NCBI GenBank assembly: GCA_020851455.1 | Contig: JADZCT010000025.1 | Coordinates: forward strand, 1-64,000 | Source: Gemmatimonadaceae bacterium | GTDB taxonomy: Bacteria > Gemmatimonadota > Gemmatimonadetes > Gemmatimonadales > Gemmatimonadaceae | Reading direction: 5' to 3' | Length of the DNA: 64,000 bases | Shown: positions 24,725 through 34,500 of the stretch, one piece after another | Layout of the letters: each line of letters starts with the position of its first letter | Numbering within the stretch: position 1 is the first letter of the stretch | The notes under the pieces: model-generated | The model's input: only the letters and a program-made list of their open reading frames with translations | Databases searched by the model: none | What the model was told of the DNA's origin: nothing | Program-made: the position numbers and the translations under genes

Positions 24725-26577
24725 CGGGCTCCCTTTGCGTGCGCCGTCCAGCTCAGCCCGAGCATTGCCGCCGTTCCCGGCGCCGGCATTCCCGTGACGT
24801 CCAGCCACCGGGCGCGCCCAAGGTTGGTGCCATCGAGCGTGACACGCCATTCGCCGCCGGTCGCCCACTCCAGACGTGCGTCGGCGGTGGTGTAGCCGTC
24901 TTCGCCTGCGCGGCGCGAGTGCGCGACGTCAACCGTGGCCGTGACGCCTGCGCCGAACGAACGCATTGCCGTGATCCCTGCCGATCGCGTAACCGGCCGG
25001 AGGGCATACTTGCCGACGAATCCGCCGGGCAGCGACGTGGTGAAGCGCGTGCCCTGCAGGCGCAGGTGCCAGTCAATGCCGATCAATTCCCTGTACTCAG
25101 CGGCAAGCTCGATGCCGTGCAGTGTGGCATCCGAGATGTTGCTTGCCACCCACGGGATGTTCTGCGGGCGCATGCTCACCGGTCGGATCCAGTCTATGAG
25201 GTCATGCGAGCTCCGCACGAATGCTGTCAGTTCCGCCGAGCCGCGGCTGAACTCGCGACCGATGGCGGCGTCGCCGGTCCAGAATGTCTCGACGCCGAGC
25301 GTCGGTGTGCCCTCGTTGGCCGGATCCTTGTAGTATCGCTCGGTCCACGAAGGCGCGCGGATCCCGCGCGCGACCGCGAGCCGTGCGCCGTAGTGAGTGG
25401 CGAGCGGAAGCCGCAACGTGAGCGACGGTGAGAACGCGCTCCCTGTGACCGACGAATGATCGAGGCGTGCGGCCGTGGTGATCGTAGCGCTCCGCAGCCC
25501 GTGGGCATCCTCGACGAACACCGCAATCCGGTTCTCGGAGCGCTTGCCCAGAGTAGCCGATGCGAGGCTCATCTGGGCTGCTTCGCCGCCCAGTGTCACT
25601 GCGCCGCCGCCAACGAGCTGGCGTACGGACAACTCTTCGAGGAGCGAGGCGTTGGTGTGCAGGTTGCGGTATGCGGCTGGATTCTCGCGCCTGAGGATGA
25701 AGTCGTCGTCGTGCCTGCGCCAGCTTGCGGCGAAGCGCAGTTCGCGCCGGTCGTCGAGGGCGCGCGCGGCGCGCAGTGCGAGGGTGCCAGTGTTGGTTGT
25801 CTCGTATGAGTTGTACGGGCCATAGAACGCGTTCGCGCCGAAGGCGCGCCGCGCCCATCCGCCGTCCAGTCCAAGCTGCGTGGCGCCGATCCGGCGCTCG
25901 CCGCCGAGTTGCGCCTGGCGGATTTCGTAGTCCGTGCCTGGTCGCGAGCCGTCGGACGTGGAATACTCGGCGGCTGCGCGCACGGCGCTGCCCGCGGCGC
26001 CCATACCTCCCGCCGCCGCGATGCGCGCGGTGCCGAAGCTGCCGCCTTCGGCGTGAAGCGTCCTCGATGTTCCGTGCTTCCTGACGATGTTGATTACACC
26101 GCCCGCAGCGTCCGGCCCGTAGAGCGCAGACGCGCCGCCGCGGAGAACTTCGATCCGCTCGATCTCGTCGAGAGGGACCGGGAGGTCAAGCGCGAAGTGC
26201 GCGGTCTGGGCGTCGTTGACGCGCACTCCGTCGAGGAGCACCAGCACCTGCTGGTAAGACCCTCCTCGCACCGATACATCGGCCGAAGCCGGCGAGCGCG
26301 CCTGCACGTCCACGCCGAGTGCGCGGGCGAGCACCTGCGGCAGCGCCGAGCCCGGGAGCCGATCCAGCGCGGTGCGATCGAGGACTTCGAGCGTGAAGCC
26401 GCTGCGGTCGGTGACGCGCGTGCTGACGCGCACCGTATCGAGGCGACGGCGCGCTGCGGCCGCGCTGTCATCGGTTCGGTGCTGAGGTGTGGTGCCGCCG
26501 GATCGCTGTGCCGCCGCTGCCTCTGAGCCGACGGCCATGACCAGCGCGGCGGCAGCAAGTATCCCGGGAAAGTGCAT
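24721..26577 (-). CDS. BtuB-like TonB-dependent outer-membrane receptor
   Basis: The 618-residue receptor has a signal peptide (about 1-23) and a plug domain at about 45-165 with SVRGGSYQQVLVLLDGVRVND and IERIEVLRGGASALYGPDAAGGVINI blocks, followed by a 22-strand type barrel. Length and layout match BtuB (614 residues). The B12-dependent reductase next door makes a cobamide a reasonable substrate, but this is inference. The last barrel strand MLGLSWT is followed by seven extra residues (AHAKGAR) rather than ending in an aromatic residue. The gene lies 87 bp downstream of the DUF5916 gene on the same strand; that gap is too short for a riboswitch. Confidence 0.88.
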   Translation of the reverse strand: MHFPGILAAAALVMAVGSEAAAAQRSGGTTPQHRTDDSAAAARRRLDTVRVSTRVTDRSGFTLEVLDRTALDRLPGSALPQVLARALGVDVQARSPASADVSVRGGSYQQVLVLLDGVRVNDAQTAHFALDLPVPLDEIERIEVLRGGASALYGPDAAGGVINIVRKHGTSRTLHAEGGSFGTARIAAAGGMGAAGSAVRAAAEYSTSDGSRPGTDYEIRQAQLGGERRIGATQLGLDGGWARRAFGANAFYGPYNSYETTNTGTLALRAARALDDRRELRFAASWRRHDDDFILRRENPAAYRNLHTNASLLEELSVRQLVGGGAVTLGGEAAQMSLASATLGKRSENRIAVFVEDAHGLRSATITTAARLDHSSVTGSAFSPSLTLRLPLATHYGARLAVARGIRAPSWTERYYKDPANEGTPTLGVETFWTGDAAIGREFSRGSAELTAFVRSSHDLIDWIRPVSMRPQNIPWVASNISDATLHGIELAAEYRELIGIDWHLRLQGTRFTTSLPGGFVGKYALRPVTRSAGITAMRSFGAGVTATVDVAHSRRAGEDGYTTADARLEWATGGEWRVTLDGTNLGRARWLDVTGMPAPGTAAMLGLSWTAHAKGAR

Positions 26578-26664
26578 CCACGGATGTTATCGGAATGGCG
26601 CAACCGATGCACCCCGCTGGCCGTGTGCCGCGAGTACCCCCGCGGCGTACGGCCTCGTGCCCGC

Positions 26665-29238
26665 TCAGCGGTTGAACCAGTACGACACCTTCATCGCGAA
26701 CGTATTCACCGGGTGGAGGCGGAAAAGATCGTTGACATCGCCGCCGTACCCGGCGGCGCCTTCTTCGCCTGTCATCCCCTGGCGGCCCTCATTCCAGACA
26801 AGGAACAACGTCGAGCCAGGCATGTATTCCCAGCGGAACACGAGGTTGGACGCGAACTGCTTGTAGTTGAACCCGCCGGGGTCGCTTGCGTCCGCGGAAC
26901 CAGTGTACGGCGCGTACCGGTCGTTGTAGTGCGCCGCGCGCGGATCAGCCGAAAGTTGCCGAAGGTTGCTGTACGTGCCCTTCGAGACGAATGGCTGCAC
27001 GTAGGCCTGCAGCGACACGTTCGGCGTGAAGGTGTAGTTGGCGCGCAGCGTTGCCGCGGCGGTGACCTGGTCGAGGTGGGCATGCAGCCAGTGCAGGCCG
27101 GTTCCGTCGCTGACGTTGCCGTACCACTGGTTGTCGGCGATGGTGCGTGTCCACTGTAACCCGGCTGTAGCGCTGAACCTTCCGGCCGCCTTGAAGGCCG
27201 CGCTGGGGATGACACTCAACCGCGAGTTCCGCCCGCCGGCTCCGACGTAGTAGGTGAGGTTGATTCCCGGCACGACGGCGCGCCGGTCATCGCCGTAGAC
27301 GTTCAGGTATGGCGCAACGTACGGGTCATTCCGGACGGCTGGCCCCCCGTGCGCCAGGCGGTCGTCATACGTGGCGCCGAGCTGGCCGAACGTTGAGCCG
27401 CCTAGCAGCGACCAGTTGTTGCGGGTGGTCACCCGCAGATTCGTGTTGAACGCGGCGTCCAGCGCGAGCCCCGTGGTGGTCCAGTGCTGTGTCCAGTTGT
27501 TGTTCCACTGGAGATTGTTCCAGTACTTGCGCTGACGCAGGTCGAACAGCCCGATCCATGTGTTCCACGACTGCTGGTCGGCGCGACGGAGGTAGCCGAG
27601 GTCGTTGATCTCGAATCCCGCCGAGCGCCGCTGGTATGAGGTCTGGTACTGAAACCGTTGCCCGGCGACCTTGCCAAAGCGCAGTTCCTCTGCGTCGCCC
27701 GTGAGACTGGTAGCCTCAGGGTCGAGCCGCAACCCGGAACCGGGCATGCCGAAATAGTGCACGGGGTTCGATTGCAGAGCGGCGATTGCGGCACTGGTGC
27801 CGCGGACGTCGCTGCCATCCAGGGAGCCGGAGACTTCGTATGTGTCGTGCAGAAAGCGATGGCGGAAGTCCAGCCCGGCGGTGTATGCCCCGGATGCGAG
27901 GTACGGCGCGGACCACTGGTCGTTGCTCCGGTTCACTGCCGTCGCAATGGCGCCGATGGTGCTCCGGCCGCCGCGGAAGTCCGCGGTTGCGCGCGCCACT
28001 GTGTAGTTGGCCGATGGCTCGAATGTCTTGCCGAGAGGACCCTCGGCGCGTTGCGTGACCGCGTCGAGCACGCTGAGCGTGATGCCGTTCGAGAAGCGGC
28101 CCTGAAGCTTCGCAGCGCCCAGTATTGTGGTTGGGACCTGCGGGACCGTGTCGCCGTAGGCCGAGGCGAGGCGCGGCGCCCGCCCGATCCGGCGGCTGTA
28201 GTAGAGTCCTTCGTTGCTGCAAGTGACTACGTTGCAGTTGACGTCGAACCTGAGCAGCCCACGCCCCGCGACGAAAAATGGGCGCTGTTCCGGGAAGAAC
28301 GACTCGTATGTAGTGAGGTTGAGCACAGCCGGGTCGGCTTCGACCTCGCCGAAGTCGGGGTTGATGGTGGCCGCGAGCGTAAGGTTGGACGTCATTCGAT
28401 ACTTGACGTCACCGCCCGCGGTCGCGCTCGACCGGGTTTCGTACCGGCTGCCGGCGATCCGCGCGCCGCTCTTCGTGACCATGTAGGGGACCGCTTCGAG
28501 AGGGCGTGGAGCAGCGAGCCCGTCGAGCCCGGTGAGCGTTCCGAACTGCGATACCATGCCTGGCTTGGACTGGTCGAACATCGGCCAGCTGATTCGCTCG
28601 TTGTAGCGGTAAAGCTCGCGGTCTATCGCGAGCCCGAACGTATTGCTCGCGGCCGCGGCGTAGCGGAGCTGCGAGAGGGGAATGCGAAACTCGGCCGTCC
28701 ACCCGGCCGAGTCCACGGACGTGGCCACGTCCCAGATGCCGTCCCACGCGGAGTCTTCGCTGTTGTCGTTGTAAACGGCCTGGTCGGCCTTCACGCCAGC
28801 CGCGTTCACGCCGAACTCATATCCCGTTCGGCGGTCGTGCTGCGAGTCAATGAGTATCCACACCATGTCGGAGGGAGTGGACGTGTCGCGCCGCTCCAGC
28901 AGCCGGATGACCTTGCCCGGCTCAGGGTCGCAGGCGCGGACGAATACGTAGAGGTTCGCGGCATCGTATGCGACCTTGGCGTACGTCGGGAACCGGGGCT
29001 CCTGTCGTGGCTTCGGCGCCCACTCCCGGAACTGAGTGATCGGCGGGACGGTGCTCCAGACGGAGTCGTCGTCGCGTCCGTCAATGGCGGGCGGGGAAGA
29101 GATCCGCGTTGCGACCGCTGTGTTCGCGGTGGGCAACGGGGTAGCGTGCGCGCCGCCTCCATTGGCCGACAGCGGGCCCGATTGCGGCTGGCATGGCGCA
29201 GTGAGCGCTGTCACGAGTGCTGCTGCTGTGATTGACAA
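26665..29238 (-). CDS. CBM9-like / DUF5916 outer-membrane protein
   Basis: The 857-residue protein has a short signal peptide and a family 9-type carbohydrate-binding fold at about 45-235 (starting ISSPPAIDGRDDDSVW, a typical opening). DUF5916 follows, with the diagnostic INPDFGEVEADPAVLNLTTYE-type stretch near 310 and FFPEQRPFF, and then a long barrel-like region to a terminal SYWFNR. The start is TTG with GGGAGG just upstream. DUF5916 proteins are common in Bacteroidetes and Gemmatimonadota and are thought to be outer-membrane proteins of unknown function. Co-orientation with the TonB receptor suggests joint expression. Confidence 0.88.
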   Translation of the reverse strand: MSITAAALVTALTAPCQPQSGPLSANGGGAHATPLPTANTAVATRISSPPAIDGRDDDSVWSTVPPITQFREWAPKPRQEPRFPTYAKVAYDAANLYVFVRACDPEPGKVIRLLERRDTSTPSDMVWILIDSQHDRRTGYEFGVNAAGVKADQAVYNDNSEDSAWDGIWDVATSVDSAGWTAEFRIPLSQLRYAAAASNTFGLAIDRELYRYNERISWPMFDQSKPGMVSQFGTLTGLDGLAAPRPLEAVPYMVTKSGARIAGSRYETRSSATAGGDVKYRMTSNLTLAATINPDFGEVEADPAVLNLTTYESFFPEQRPFFVAGRGLLRFDVNCNVVTCSNEGLYYSRRIGRAPRLASAYGDTVPQVPTTILGAAKLQGRFSNGITLSVLDAVTQRAEGPLGKTFEPSANYTVARATADFRGGRSTIGAIATAVNRSNDQWSAPYLASGAYTAGLDFRHRFLHDTYEVSGSLDGSDVRGTSAAIAALQSNPVHYFGMPGSGLRLDPEATSLTGDAEELRFGKVAGQRFQYQTSYQRRSAGFEINDLGYLRRADQQSWNTWIGLFDLRQRKYWNNLQWNNNWTQHWTTTGLALDAAFNTNLRVTTRNNWSLLGGSTFGQLGATYDDRLAHGGPAVRNDPYVAPYLNVYGDDRRAVVPGINLTYYVGAGGRNSRLSVIPSAAFKAAGRFSATAGLQWTRTIADNQWYGNVSDGTGLHWLHAHLDQVTAAATLRANYTFTPNVSLQAYVQPFVSKGTYSNLRQLSADPRAAHYNDRYAPYTGSADASDPGGFNYKQFASNLVFRWEYMPGSTLFLVWNEGRQGMTGEEGAAGYGGDVNDLFRLHPVNTFAMKVSYWFNR

Positions 29239-29460
29239 CTGTCCTCCCTTGAAGCTGAGGGGTCGCGTGAAGCCCGGGTTGTGCGCTATCCGTCGTTAGA
29301 CAGTGACAAGGGCGTCGGCGGCGGCCCACAGACTGGGACGCCCCGCGGTCACGCAGCGCCCGCGCGAGGATGCGCTGCAGTTGCAGATCCGTACGGGAGC
29401 GGCGGGCCGCCGGTTTCAGCGCGGTCGGCACGAGCGGAGCATCGCGCCACGTGCGATCGC

Positions 29461-29467
29461 GTAAATT
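29461..29467 (+). promoter_or_regulatory. Candidate -10 element (GTAAATT)
   Basis: GTAAATT differs by one base from the recurrent GTAACTT motif and lies in the 268-bp divergent gap, 40 bases before the GTG at 29507. The rest of the gap shows nothing else recognisable. Confidence 0.4.
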
Positions 29468-29506
29468 TGCGGATCCTTTGTGGTCGTCCCCGTCCAGGAG
29501 GCGTTC

Positions 29507-30352
29507 GTGCAATACCAACTGCCGATCGGACCCGCCGCCCCTCCCGGGGGCGCCGAGTTGCCTGAGCTTGCCGGAGCGCCGTCGCGCGATGCCGGACGGA
29601 TCGAACGCGCCGGGGCACCGCCGCGCGATGCCGGCCCGCGGCTCGTGCTCTCGCGCTCGGCGCTGGAACGCTTCATCCGATGCGCGCGCTGCTTCTGGCT
29701 CGAGAAGCGGCGCGACGTGCGTCCTCCGGCGATGGTTCCGATGACGCTTGCCGTGGCGACCGACGCCCTCCTCAAGAACGAGTTCGACCAGGTGCGTGCG
29801 AGCGGCGCGCGCCACCCGCTGTGGGAACGCGAACATCTGCGCGTAGCCGCGTTCGCGCACCCGAACCTGGACGACTGGCGGAACAACCGACGTGGAATCC
29901 GCGCGCTTCACGCCGCGAGCGATACGGAGGTGTACGGCTCGGTGGACGACCTCTGGCGCAACCTCGACGACGACAGTCTCCACATAGTTGACTACAAGTC
30001 AACGTCAAAGCAGGGCGAACCCAGCCTCAACGGCGGCTGGGGCGAGCAGTACAAGCGGCAGATCGAGATCTACCAGTGGCTGTTCGAGCAGAACGGGTTC
30101 CCGGTGAACCACGCGGCGTATTTTCTATACGTGAACGCCAGCAAGTCCGGAACGTTCTTCGATCCTTCGCTCACGGGTAGAATGTCGTTCGTGGCGACGC
30201 TGCACGTGCATGCGGGAAGCACGGGCTGGGTGGCCGACGCCATTGCAGCCGCGGCGGCCTGCGCGCGCGGCGACGACCTGCCGGCGAGCGGCGCGGACTG
30301 CGACAACTGCCGGTACTACGAACAGCGCGAGGGCGCGCTGCGCCAGGCGTGA
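29507..30352 (+). CDS. PD-(D/E)XK nuclease-family protein with four cysteines
   Basis: The GTG at 29507 is preceded by a perfect AGGAGG five bases away. The 281-residue protein has a short N-terminal internal repeat (GAPSRDAG, GAPPRDAG) and then LSRSALERFIRCARCFWLEKR, with C59-x-x-C62. The nuclease core shows Asp147/148 in GSVDDLW and Asp162-Tyr-Lys164, the D...D-x-K signature. C-D-N-C near 268-271 pairs with the N-terminal cysteines, as in Cas4/AddB-like nucleases that hold an Fe-S or zinc centre. I know similar stand-alone proteins from other phyla, of unknown role. It is not next to CRISPR or RecBCD genes. Its stop overlaps the potassium channel start (GTGA). Confidence 0.75.
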   Translation: MQYQLPIGPAAPPGGAELPELAGAPSRDAGRIERAGAPPRDAGPRLVLSRSALERFIRCARCFWLEKRRDVRPPAMVPMTLAVATDALLKNEFDQVRASGARHPLWEREHLRVAAFAHPNLDDWRNNRRGIRALHAASDTEVYGSVDDLWRNLDDDSLHIVDYKSTSKQGEPSLNGGWGEQYKRQIEIYQWLFEQNGFPVNHAAYFLYVNASKSGTFFDPSLTGRMSFVATLHVHAGSTGWVADAIAAAAACARGDDLPASGADCDNCRYYEQREGALRQA

Positions 30353-31557
30353 CCACGCGAAGCGACGTTCCGGGTCTGGTCGGGCGCATGCGGAGCCGGC
30401 GCTGGTTCCCGCAGGTTCCGCTCGCGGCTCTGTTGTGCGCCGGTGGCGTATGGCTCCTGCAGGTGGAGTTCGGGCGCCAGTGGCCGGAGATCGTGGAGCA
30501 GCTCGTGCATGGCACCCGCACGCTCTCTCCGGGGCTCCTGCCACCGCTCGTAGCAGGCGCGGGCATGGTGATAGTGGCATTCGGGCTGCTGCTCAGGTCG
30601 CGCATGGCCTGGGCGATGGCGATCCTGCTGTCGGCGATAGCCGCCGCAAGCATGCCGTTCGGCGAGCACCGCCACGCGTACCTGCTGCTCGCGTACTTCG
30701 TGGTGATGCTCGCGCTGCTCGCGTCGGAGTGGCGGGCATTCGACCGCAGCAGCATAGCGGCCGGCACCGTGTTTGCGCTTGCCTCGATGACGATGCTCGG
30801 GCTGTACGCAACGCTCGGGGCGTTCTATCTTGGCGCGGACTTCGACCCGCCGATTGGCAGTCTGACCACGGCGCTCTACTACGCCGTCGTCACCATGAGC
30901 ACCGTGGGCTATGGCGACATCACCCCGCAGACGTCGGGCGCCAGGATGTTCACCGTGTCGCTCATCCTTCTCGGCGTGGCGGTGTTCGCTACGTCGCTGA
31001 CGGCGGTGATCGGGCCGGTGATTACCCGCAGCGTGCAGCACTTCGCAAACCGCAGGGGCATACGCATGAAACGCGAGAACCACTTCATCGTCATCGGTAA
31101 CACGCCGCTGGCCGTCAACACGTGGCGCGAACTTGTCCGTCGTGGGCATCCGGTGACGCGCCTCCTGCAGCACGAACCCGAAACGGGCCTGCCGGCGCAC
31201 GTGGACGCCGTCGTTGGCGACCCGGGAGATGGTGACGTGCTGCGCAGCGCCGGCGCCGACAAGGCCCGGGCTGTGCTCGCGATGCTCGACGACGACTCCG
31301 AGAATGCATTCGTGGTGCTCGCCGTGCGCGAACTCGCCGGAAAGGCCCGCACGGTGGCGGCGGTTAACGACGCGCATCACCTCAGGCGGGTGAAGCTGGT
31401 TCAGCCGGATATCGTCATTGCGCCGCAGATCCTGGGCGGCGAGCTCACGGCGATGCTGCTTAGCGGCGAGAAAGTGACGGCCGATTTCGTGATGAACAGG
31501 GTGTTCGAGCAAGGTGGCCACGGCGGCGTCGCGGCGCCGGGTGCTGCTTCAACCTGA
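30349..31557 (+). CDS. kch: Kch-type voltage-gated potassium channel with RCK domain
   Basis: The 402-residue inner-membrane protein has six predicted helices. The pore selectivity filter TVGYGD is at 185-190. A cytoplasmic RCK/TrkA-N domain runs from about 245 to 370, whose first loop reads VIGNTPLAVNTW instead of GxGxxG, just as in E. coli Kch (VCGHSILAINT). This suggests no ordinary NAD binding. It would conduct K+ in response to voltage or ligands. The GTG start overlaps the nuclease stop by four bases, so the two proteins are made from one message, an unusual pairing. Confidence 0.9.
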   Translation: MTTRSDVPGLVGRMRSRRWFPQVPLAALLCAGGVWLLQVEFGRQWPEIVEQLVHGTRTLSPGLLPPLVAGAGMVIVAFGLLLRSRMAWAMAILLSAIAAASMPFGEHRHAYLLLAYFVVMLALLASEWRAFDRSSIAAGTVFALASMTMLGLYATLGAFYLGADFDPPIGSLTTALYYAVVTMSTVGYGDITPQTSGARMFTVSLILLGVAVFATSLTAVIGPVITRSVQHFANRRGIRMKRENHFIVIGNTPLAVNTWRELVRRGHPVTRLLQHEPETGLPAHVDAVVGDPGDGDVLRSAGADKARAVLAMLDDDSENAFVVLAVRELAGKARTVAAVNDAHHLRRVKLVQPDIVIAPQILGGELTAMLLSGEKVTADFVMNRVFEQGGHGGVAAPGAAST

Positions 31558-31567
31558 GGGAGGAGTC

Positions 31568-34500
31568 ATGCTGCGTCGTTGCATTGCGATCGTCACTTGC
31601 GCCGCGTCGGTCGCCGGGGCGCAATCGCCCGCCCAGGGCGCGCTCGGCTTCTACCGCTTCCCCACCATCAGCGGCCAGACGATCGTCTTCGCCGCCGAGG
31701 GCGACCTCTGGTCGGTGCCCGTCACGGGCGGGCTCGCGCGCAGGATCACCACGCATCCGGCGGAAGAGACGGACCCCGTCATCTCGCGTGACGGCAAGAC
31801 CCTCGCGTTCACCGCGCGCTACGAAGGTCCTGCGGCGCTCTACACAATGCCGATCACCGGCGGCTTGCCAACGCGCTGGACGTACGACGGCGACGCGGCG
31901 ACCGCCACCTCGTGGACGCCGGACGGGAAGCTCGTTTACAAGACGCTTCAGTACACGACGATCCCCAAGTACGGGATGGTTCAACTGGACCTCGCCAGCG
32001 GCAATCGCGTGCTCGTCCCGCTTGCCGGCGCCACGGAGGGCTCGTACGACGCCAGCGGCCGGACGATCTACTTCTCGCGCCCGGGCTTCCACAACAACGT
32101 TACCAAGCGCTACACCGGCGGCACCGCGCGGCAGGTCTGGAAGTACACCACCGGAGCTGCGGAGGCGGTCCAGCTCACGGGCAAGGAGTACAATGGCGAG
32201 AGCCACTCGCCCATGTGGTACAACGGCCGCGTGTACTTCGTGAGCGACCGGGACGGCCAGATGAACATCTGGTCAATGAAGGAGGACGGCAGCGACAAGA
32301 TCCAGGTGACGAAACACGTCGGCTGGGACGTGAGGGCGCCCAAGATGTCGCCCGACGGAAAGATCGTGTACCAGTGGCAGGCCGATCTCTGGGTGCTCGA
32401 CGCGGCCACGGGACAGACGAAGATCGTCCCGATCGCCCTCTCGAGCGACCTCGACCAGATGCGCGACCGCTGGGTGGCGGATCCGATGCGGTACCTCTCG
32501 TCGGCTCATATATCGCCTGACGGCGACCGCGTGGCGCTCACGTCGCGCGGGCGCGTGTTCGTCGCGCCGGTGAAGCAGGGGCGGTTCGTGCGGGCATCAA
32601 CCAAGGACAGCGCGCGGTTTCGCGAGGCAACGTTCACACCCGACGGCAAGTCGCTGCTCGCGCTGAGCGATGAGACGGGCGAGTTCGAGTGGGTGCGCAT
32701 CCCCGCGAACGGAGTGGGGCCCGACGAAGCCCTCACGAAGGGCGGCGACATCCTCCGCTTCCAGGGCTTCCCCTCGCCCGATGGCAAGTGGCTCGCATGG
32801 ACGGATAACAACCGCGACCTCTGGGTGATGAACGTCGCGTCGAAGGAGACGAGACGCGTCTCGGAGAACCGGCAGGGAGTGGGCGCCGCCGCGTGGTCGC
32901 CCGACAGTCGCTGGCTCGCGTTCGAGATGACCGCGTTGAACTCGTTCTCGCAGGTGAAGATCTACGACGTGCAGGCGAACCGCACCACCGCGCTCACCAG
33001 CGACCGCACCAACAGCGTGGCGCCAGCGTGGGATCCGAAGGGCGAGTTCATCTACTTCCTCTCGGACCGGAATCTGAAGACGCTCGTTGGCGCGCCGTGG
33101 GGGAACCGGCGTCCGGAGCCGTACTTCGACAAGGAGGTCGAGATCTACCAGGTCGCGCTCAGGTCGGGGCTGCGCTCTCCTTTCCAGCAGGATGACGAAC
33201 TGACGCCACGCGCGGGTGCAGCGCCGAAGCCCGACACGGCTGCGCGAGGGGTGCAGATTGACCTCCTTGGCCTCGCGAACAGGATCCGCCGCGTACCCGT
33301 GCCGAGCGGCAACTACGACTGGCTGGCTGCAAACGGCGATGCGCTCTTCTACAGGTCGCGCGGTTCCGGCGCCGACGCGAAGGCCGACCTCGTCGCCCTC
33401 AAGATCGGCAACGAGAAGCCGGAGCCCGTCGTCGTGGTTGACGCAATCGGTTCGGCGGAACTCTCGGCCAACGGCAAGAAGGTGCTCGTGCGAAAGGACA
33501 ATGCGCTTTACGTTGTTGACGCGAAGCCCGTGAAGGTCGGCAATCTCGCCGACAGCCGCGTGGACCTCACGAGCTGGAAGTTCAGCATCAATACGCGCGA
33601 CGATTTCCGCCAGATCTTCGTGGACGCGTGGCGCATGGAGCGCGACTGGTTCTACTACCCGAAGATGCACGGCGTGGACTACAAGGCCACCCTCGCGAAG
33701 TACGGCGCGCTGCTGCCGCGCATCACCACACGTGACGAACTGAGCGACCTCATCGGCTGGGTGGTAGGCGAACTCTCGGCGCTGCACACGTCCGTTGGCG
33801 GCGGCGACCTGCGGCGAGGCGAGGACAACGTTGCCGTTGCATCGCTTGGCGCGCGGCTCTTTCGCGACGCCGCCAAGGGCGGGTACCGGATTGATTACAT
33901 TTACCAGACCGACCCGGAGTATCCCGCGGAGCGCTCGCCGCTCGCCGACCCGGATCTGAACGTCAAGGCCGGCGACGTCATCACGGCGGTGAACGGCACG
34001 AAGACGCTGGATGCTCGCGATATTGGCGAACTGCTGGCCAACCAGGTGGGTAAGCAGGTGCTGCTCACGATCGGCAGCGGCGCGGCCGTGCGCGATATCG
34101 TCGTGCAGACCGTCGGCAACGAGCAGAACCTGCGCTACACCGACTGGGAGTACGCGCGCCGTCTCGCTACCGAGGAGAAGAGCGACGGCAAGATCGGGTA
34201 CGTGCATCTCCGCGCCATGGGCGGCGGCGACATTGACCAGTTCTACCGCCAGTTCACGCCCGTGTTCGACAAGCAGGGGCTCGTGCTCGACATGCGGCAG
34301 AACCGCGGCGGTAACATTGACTCGTGGGTGCTCGAGATGCTGTCGCGGAAGGTCTGGATGTACTGGCAGGATCGTGTCGGCAACCCGTACTGGAACATGC
34401 AGGGCGCGTTCCGCGGGCACATCGTGATGCTGGTTGACCAGGAGACGGCATCGGACGGCGAGGCGGTGGCGGAGGGGTTCCGGCGCCTCGGGCTTGGCAC

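Noticed and set aside
26578-26664. Cobalamin riboswitch upstream of the BtuB-like receptor
   Set aside because: The gap is only 87 bp and has none of the conserved boxes.
29507-30352. Cas4 of a CRISPR system
   Set aside because: The cysteine layout is two plus two rather than one plus three, and no repeats or cas genes are present.
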